From Whalleya microplaca (Eukaryota; Ascomycota; Sordariomycetes; Xylariales; Xylariaceae): a stretch of 64,000 bases of DNA. Below, piece by piece: positions 58,191-64,000 of this stretch. Positions within the stretch are counted from its first letter, which is position 1; each line of letters begins with the position of its first letter. Made by a program: the position numbers and the translations under genes. The notes under the pieces are model-generated. The model was given only the letters and a program-made list of their open reading frames with translations. It was not told the origin of the DNA and made no database searches. The stretch covers positions 186,001 to 250,000 of the forward strand of contig MU385722.1 of the NCBI GenBank assembly GCA_022497155.1, given 5' to 3'.

Positions 58191-59465
58191 ATGGCCTCCA
58201 CCACAAAGGCTCGTCAACCCCGTCTTCGAGCATCATGCGACGGTTGCTTCTTGGCCAAGGTCAAATGCTCTAAAGCTAGACCAATATGTTCCCGCTGTCT
58301 AGCCTGTGGGATAGAATGTCGGTACTCGCCTTCAAGCAGAGCGGGCAAGCCCAAGTCGGATCACAGCAATAACAATAGCAATAATCATGCAAACTCCCAT
58401 CATGAGATTCAGCAGATGCATGGCCTGATAGAGGATAAGAATCTCTCATATTCGACATCACACCAAGCTTCATCAGAGAATATGTTCAGGATTGAGCCAG
58501 GGTGGACCACTCCTCCTACTAGCGTCGATGGCAATATGAGCCGCAACCCGTCCATTTCAGCCGGCCTTGCTTTACTCGGGGTCGAGGAGAGAGCCATGGG
58601 CGAGCACGACCCAATGTCAGCACCACCCGAGATGTACTCAGCGACGATGCCTTGGACTCCGCCTACAGATCTTTCGTGTACAACATTCGCAGACGTTCCA
58701 GCGACGACAGCATCTATGTCTGGAGCTCATATGCGATCTCATTCATTCGACATGTCTATGTCCGCGCCGATGACGTGGACCGACCCGATTTCCCATGACA
58801 TGATTTCGTACAGCCAGGTACCAACTCCAACAAGCATGACATCGAATTACTTTCCTAGTCCAACGACGACACCCACCATGAGACCAGCAACCTCGCGTCA
58901 TAGGTCGTCATCTTCGAGTGTCAACGGAGGTTCCTGTACTTGCTTCACGGCCTGCCTTCAGTCACTCCAGGCATTGCACAATGCCTCTTCACCAGCGGCC
59001 CCACCCTTCGATCTTGTTCTCTCCCTTAATCGCAAGGCAGTTGAAGGATGTGCAGCCATGTTATCTTGCAACAAATGTATGAATCGATCTGGCACGCACA
59101 CTGCAACCATGCTTCTTGCTACTGTGATCGGTAAAATCACATCATTTTACAAGAATGCGGCTTATTCGTATTTCGAGAGTGGCAGCAGCATGGGAATCGC
59201 TCAAAGCAACCCTGGGAATAATCTAGGCGTTAGCCTCGGTGTGTACCAGCTGAACGGAGAAGACGGAAAATGGCTAGAGCTCGAGATTCTTGCCAGGGAG
59301 CTACGCAAGTTGGAGGAAGTTTACGCTAGATTCCGAGAGGTTTGCACGGATCTCTCTGATGATCATGAAGTTACCAAAGCTATGATAGGCTATCTTGGGC
59401 AAAGCTTAGGCTCTACACTAGAGGTGATAAGCCACAGAAAGGGCGACATGATGTTTGTTGCTTAA
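58191..59465 (+). CDS. AflR-type Zn2Cys6 transcription factor
   Basis: Intronless, 424 aa, ATG at 58191. The N-terminal binuclear zinc cluster has C16, C19, C26, C33, C36 and C43 (spacing 2-6-6-2-6), with an extra C39, preceded by basic RQPRLR and followed by RAGKPKSD. The middle (about 60-245) is low-complexity, rich in N, S, T, P and M. The C-terminal region opens with [17 protein letters not shown] and continues with [17 protein letters not shown] and ATVIGKI, the pattern of the AflR-family domain found in regulators of fungal polyketide clusters. It probably activates the PKS and perhaps the oxidase, binding TCGN5CGA-like sites. It sits 7.9 kb downstream of the PKS on the same strand. A regulator of another pathway is possible. 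Confidence 0.85.
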   Translation: MASTTKARQPRLRASCDGCFLAKVKCSKARPICSRCLACGIECRYSPSSRAGKPKSDHSNNNSNNHANSHHEIQQMHGLIEDKNLSYSTSHQASSENMFRIEPGWTTPPTSVDGNMSRNPSISAGLALLGVEERAMGEHDPMSAPPEMYSATMPWTPPTDLSCTTFADVPATTASMSGAHMRSHSFDMSMSAPMTWTDPISHDMISYSQVPTPTSMTSNYFPSPTTTPTMRPATSRHRSSSSSVNGGSCTCFTACLQSLQALHNASSPAAPPFDLVLSLNRKAVEGCAAMLSCNKCMNRSGTHTATMLLATVIGKITSFYKNAAYSYFESGSSMGIAQSNPGNNLGVSLGVYQLNGEDGKWLELEILARELRKLEEVYARFREVCTDLSDDHEVTKAMIGYLGQSLGSTLEVISHRKGDMMFVA

Positions 59466-61092
59466 ACTCCCATACATCTCGACGATACTATCAAGCGCTC
59501 TATTACGACCAGCGGAAAAACGCAAATTCGAACGATATTATGATGTGACGCAGGAGATCAATACAACCCACACAGTGGTATATACGTTCCAAGCCTAATT
59601 AATATAATGATTTACAGTTTCTTCTTCACACCACGTTCTTCACCTCTATATTGGAAAGGCGATACGGTTCACCATAGCGAAAGCGAGGCTCGGCGCTTTG
59701 AGGCAGCAATATAGTCACGAAAATATGCACGGTCTACTCCTTTCTCTACTGGCACATTTTGCAATGGGATGAGCGGCAGGAAAAGTTGATCGATTGTTTG
59801 GGAAGACTTCCTGGCATTTGGATGGAGGGTCTTTTTTTTTGTTGCGATACAGGTGGCATTTAGATGGACTTGGTCATGACGGTTGGGAAGTGCTCTGCTT
59901 AGATGGTGAGCATCTGGCAATCCCGCTTTCAGTCTTTCCAGAGATATGATTACTATGTACTATCATCACGATGTACGAGGACGATATGCGCATGTTTGAG
60001 GGCTGAATCTTGGCCAGAAAAGCAAGTTCAAGATGCAGGTCAAAATATTGACCTGAGCTACCTCTTCACCGCTCTTCATAGATGCATTGTATCATTTTGC
60101 CGTTGCCAAGAGAGGTAGACACGTCGTTAACCTAGGCATCAAGACATACACATATTGTTTCCAATTCTGCTTGTTCATTGGCTACTCGGAGGATTATTCA
60201 CATGTGACGAGACATGCAGAATGGACGGCCGTTGTCGAACACCGCAGCTACCTAATCTCCGGTTTCAGCTACCTACCCCCTTACTGGAACTTATAGCGCT
60301 AATCCAGTTGGTACTGTAGGCTTGTGAGTCCGAATTACTTCCATGCATTCACAGCTAGGTCATCATGGATCACCTTACAAATCCCTAGACGCTGACAGAG
60401 AGGTTTGCTTGCGGCATTTGCGCACAGTCTGAGCGTCTGCGGGAGCACTACGGGAATATCTATCGACCTTGTAAGAAACATCTGACCGCAGGCGGATGGA
60501 TCTAGACGTTGTAAGGTCAGACAGATCGCGAATGATTCCAGACCTAATAGGCAGCCGTGCCGAAAGTGACGGGAAGCCTGCGCCTTAAGCTAGATAGGTA
60601 TGATAGCCGCGCCGCGTTACCTACATGTCAAGCATATATCCCCGTGAAGATCATTCCAGTGCCATGTCAAGCTAATTCCCAACCCCTTCCCTCGGATTTT
60701 CCAGAGTGAAGTTGAAAGGACCTTGCGTTAAAAGATCTTACGTTAATGGACAGTTGGGTCTAGGCTGCATCTGCGCGAGCTCACGTTATTGACAATAGTA
60801 CCGAAGCGAGGATAGTTAATTTGTGAGATGCGACCAAAACCTAGATTATGTTATGCAACCCCCCAGCAATGCACGGTGTTGGGCAGTAAGCACGGGATGA
60901 TAATGATCAGAAGCGCCTAAACCCGTCGGGTCGATTTCATCATCATCCCATTCGCCTGCCGAACCGCCGGCAGAGTTATTAAGGTGATTATACCAGATAA
61001 TACGAATAAGAGCTAACAGATTTCTAATGACGATTAGTCATCGTGGAACTGGATAATCTTAGAGATATGGCATTTTCCCTCGTTCTTCCACT
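59466..61092. other. Intergenic region downstream of the regulator
   Basis: About 1.6 kb with short open frames only (60-83 codons), no recognised domains, and T-run simple sequence near 59831. No gene called. Confidence 0.5.
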
Positions 61093-61485
61093 TCAGCCCT
61101 TTTCAGCCTCACCATGTTCATTGTGGTGGGCCAACAACCCAGCTGCCGAAATTCGCGATGTCGTATCGCTAATTAATGCCCTGCTCAATGTCGGTTGTAC
61201 ATACTCCTGCATCCCACCGTGAACGCCAATTCCTGGAGACGAAGGATTGTCGCTGTCAAACTGCGCTGCGGCCGTCTTGGCGGTGGTACTATGCAGTAAC
61301 ATCAATGCATGGAATGACACACCGTTAAACTGATCGGAGATCTGATAGTATCATGTTCTTGTTCTTGCCCAGTACGTGCGACCCGAGGCTGCCGAACCAC
61401 TGTATCTGGGACTACCAGGTGGAGAACCTAGCTCCTCAGCTGTGTTCGCAGCATTAATCGACGTCGATCTTCTAACGGGCGCTAC
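61093..61485 (-). pseudogene. Broken or intron-bearing reading frame, unrecognised
   Basis: On the minus strand one frame runs from a good splice acceptor (CTAAT branch-like site, then CTGCACAG ending at 61486) down to a stop at 61093-61095. The only interruption is a TGA at 61351-61353. Before the TGA it reads INAANTAEELGSPPGSPRYS and SGRTYWARTRT; after it YYQISDQFNG, FHALMLLHSTTAKTAAAQFD and SRALISDTTSRISAAGLLAHH. About 130 codons with one stop and protein-like composition suggest a decayed gene, or a gene with an unrecognised intron over the TGA. A CGA-to-TGA change would explain the stop. No family identified. Confidence 0.35.
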
Positions 61486-64000
61486 CTGTGCAGACAGCAA
61501 GCATTAGGACTGTCGACAGTGTCTACAGGGGAACTAAAGATTTGTTCATATGGTCTATAGAGTTTGAGTTCGGAGTCTATAAAAATAGACCTCTTCACCG
61601 GATGCGATGAAAGTTGTCCCACGCATATACTCGGGTCTAGTACTATATTGTCTCTGACTTTCATATTGGGAAGTAAGTGAGGATGCTGGAAGCAAAATCA
61701 GTTGGTAGATTCAAAGTAAACTTTGTTATTGCGAGGTAAACGAGGATCACCCATGTGCCTGTTAAGATGTATGATAGAAAATCAATCTTAAAATAGCATT
61801 TCGCGATAGTTTATATTCAACCCCCTTGTTGATGATTCTAGGGGAGGCGGATAGAATACTAGCTTACAGATTATACCTATCCCGAAAAACTTATTATTAG
61901 TTAGACCCTACCTGCCTACCTACCCAGGTTCTATTCGTAATACATGCTACCGAATAGGTTATAGTTGTTGAAAAAAGACTTGCTGGCGGGGTCAGGGGTA
62001 GATCCCCTCACCCCACAGTAACCCCCAAAACTTTAACTTACTAGAGTCGTGTTCTTCCTACTTCCATGTATTCTTCAACTCTCTTTCATATGTATACCTA
62101 CACCCTCGCTGCGGTTACGTGAACCACATTGAACACACTCTAAGGTCCTAGAATAAGTTGAAGATTGCTTAACAGTTGCTACTGTTCGGGACCGAAGATC
62201 TGTCTCACGTGTTACGCTTGTCTTCCTATCCTATCGCATGCCGTTCCCAGTTGCTTGGAAGCTTCAAGATCTCCCTTCCTAGCATCGTAGAGCCTGGTAT
62301 TCACATCTAGTGGGCAGTAAAGCCAAATTCCATAGTTTGCACTATACTACTTCGAACGCTCAATACGGAAGCAAGGCCTTCATTCTATTGGTGTCGACTC
62401 GGATAGAACTGCATTTGTCAGTCTCTACCCTTCATCGGTACATCTCTCGCTAGCATCCTTCACCATATCCCAGTGTCCTGGCTTTCACTGGGGTTGGACC
62501 GTGGTAATCCAACAAGACAGGACAATGCGGGACAGCAAGCGAAGATGCATACTGTCTGCATACTACGTATGTGCGCCAAGCACCAGAGCCCCTGTCTGAA
62601 CTTTACCAAGAGTCCAGGGGATGGCAGCCTCTTCGCGTTTTGGACCTTCCGAGTCCCCGATATGACTCTCATCGCGACAGGTCATGATTCCCATGAAATT
62701 GATTCTGCCTGGCCTTTGATAACCGACTCCAGCCTTAGAAGATAGTGATGGCCACAGTGTGGCTCACATCAACTGTCTCTCATATGCGACATGGGTCAGT
62801 TTAGTCAGCTCGTCTCTGCAACGTAACTAATGTGCTGCCTAAGCTTTCTTCACGATATCTTCGGTTATCTACCTATCCTCTTCAAGTGTTAGAAGTTCTA
62901 GCCTCTCCGCCTGCGTCTGCCCCCAGGCTGCTCCCAGGTGCTTACATATTCGCTAAGCAGTGAACAATACTTAGTCGCAGCAACTGTTTTCTCATTGTAT
63001 ATATCATCATGGTTACTCGGGGGGGCTTTTACTAGGATTTGCTTATCTTTCTACATCATAGGTTTATCTGCTGCACGCGAGGCTACACACATTCGCTGAA
63101 CATGAGTAGTGCTTACAGCCTTGTCCTCAATATGCAGATATCTTGCTTGAAATATGAAATGGGCTCTTCTCACAAGAACAAACCTGCTGCCCATATGTCC
63201 TAACACAAGGGAGTCGGGCCGATCAGCCGCATTCTCACAGCCTCTTCCGTCAAGTTCAGTCTAGATCGCATGACCGTACAGCATTTACCATCAGCTGGCC
63301 GGCTGTTATTTCCTACCTATAGCAGTTTAACACTCCTCGGTATCCCCGGCTAGCTGTTCTAAGACGAATGCCTATGCTTGTGTCACATCGCTGTATACAT
63401 CTAAATATAGGTGATTAGCAATGATATCACGCACGATCTGTGCGCGGATTGACGCGAACGACCTGCATAAGTGGCTATGCCCTGCTCTAGAGGGCAATTT
63501 CTTCCTTCCAGGAGTCTTATATAGCATCATTCCATAAGACAGACATTGGCTGTTTGCTCACAACAGCCAAAATTCTCTCACCCAACGGAAAATCGGTAAA
63601 GATTGAGTATGCCGAACACCAGGTTTACTTGTGAATTTATGGAATCTAGGGTGATGGGTCAGGCTAGAATTGTATAGAAATACACGGCGTGGCATATGGT
63701 GCTAGACAAGTACATTTCCTTATTTAAAGTTATTTGAGGCTCTTGGAAATCTATACCTATGCAGTATATGTGTTGCTTATCATGAGTCATTATACGCTTC
63801 TACATCTACGTTTTAACATAGCCTATCTGATCAGGACTAGCGATAAACGCCACTGGTGAGGATGGTGGTGTTCGGTTGCCCTAGCTCTATCTATGTTGGT
63901 CCATTCAGCTCACTCCTTAATCCTCCATCAACCGGTGAAGCTATAGAAATGACCAATGACGTCCATTGTGATGACGCCGTCGACCTGCACTGCTCACCGA
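61486..64000. other. AT-rich intergenic region to window end
   Basis: About 2.5 kb. A 60-codon minus-strand frame (61482-61664) abuts the relic and could be its upstream exon. CTACCTGC/CTACCTAC repeats lie near 61910-61930. Otherwise no recognisable genes, RNAs or repeats. Confidence 0.5.

Overview
The window is nuclear DNA of a filamentous ascomycete (Pezizomycotina, most likely Sordariomycetes; the class is an inference). The evidence is short GT..AG introns of about 50-150 nt, single-gene transcription units, a Ste7-type MAPKK, Spt6, an Osh3-type oxysterol-binding protein and a melanin-type non-reducing polyketide synthase. Most introns were placed by hand from splice sites, frame and family conservation. 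No rRNA, intact tRNA, CRISPR array or intact transposon was recognised.

Layout. (1) 1-2.7 kb: a divergent pair of predicted secreted proteins, a small cupin-like protein (cut by the window edge) and an FAD-dependent thioredoxin-reductase-like dithiol oxidase with a CPWC motif. (2) 2.7-6.3 kb: an AT-rich gene-poor block holding a decayed gene resembling fungal PD-(D/E)XK nuclease-like proteins. (3) 6.3-10.2 kb: a secreted feruloyl esterase followed by an old tandem duplication of about 1.5 kb. Each copy carries one member of a protein family I do not recognise, plus a conserved upstream reading frame. (4) 10.2-29.1 kb: a GC-richer housekeeping block with a coiled-coil protein, a HAD hydrolase, the MAPKK, Spt6 and Osh3. 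(5) 30.5-34.1 kb: a secreted GH35 beta-galactosidase converging on a DUF92/TMEM19 membrane protein. (6) 36.9-59.5 kb: three widely spaced same-strand genes that look like a pigment locus. They are an Abr1/Fet3-like multicopper oxidase, a SAT-KS-AT-PT-ACP-ACP-TE polyketide synthase of the 1,3,6,8-tetrahydroxynaphthalene (melanin) type, and an AflR-type Zn2Cys6 regulator. They are separated by 4.9 and 7.9 kb of AT-rich DNA with only relics. (7) 59.5-64 kb: gene-poor, with one broken reading frame.

How the genes may work together. The PKS would make a naphthol precursor, the secreted oxidase could polymerise or convert it outside the cell, and the AflR-type protein could control the locus. A TCGN5CGA element inside a 13-bp palindrome lies 276 bp upstream of the PKS start. 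No scytalone dehydratase or naphthol reductase gene is present in the window, so a canonical DHN-melanin pathway would need genes elsewhere. Alternatively the locus makes a different, oxidase-finished pigment.
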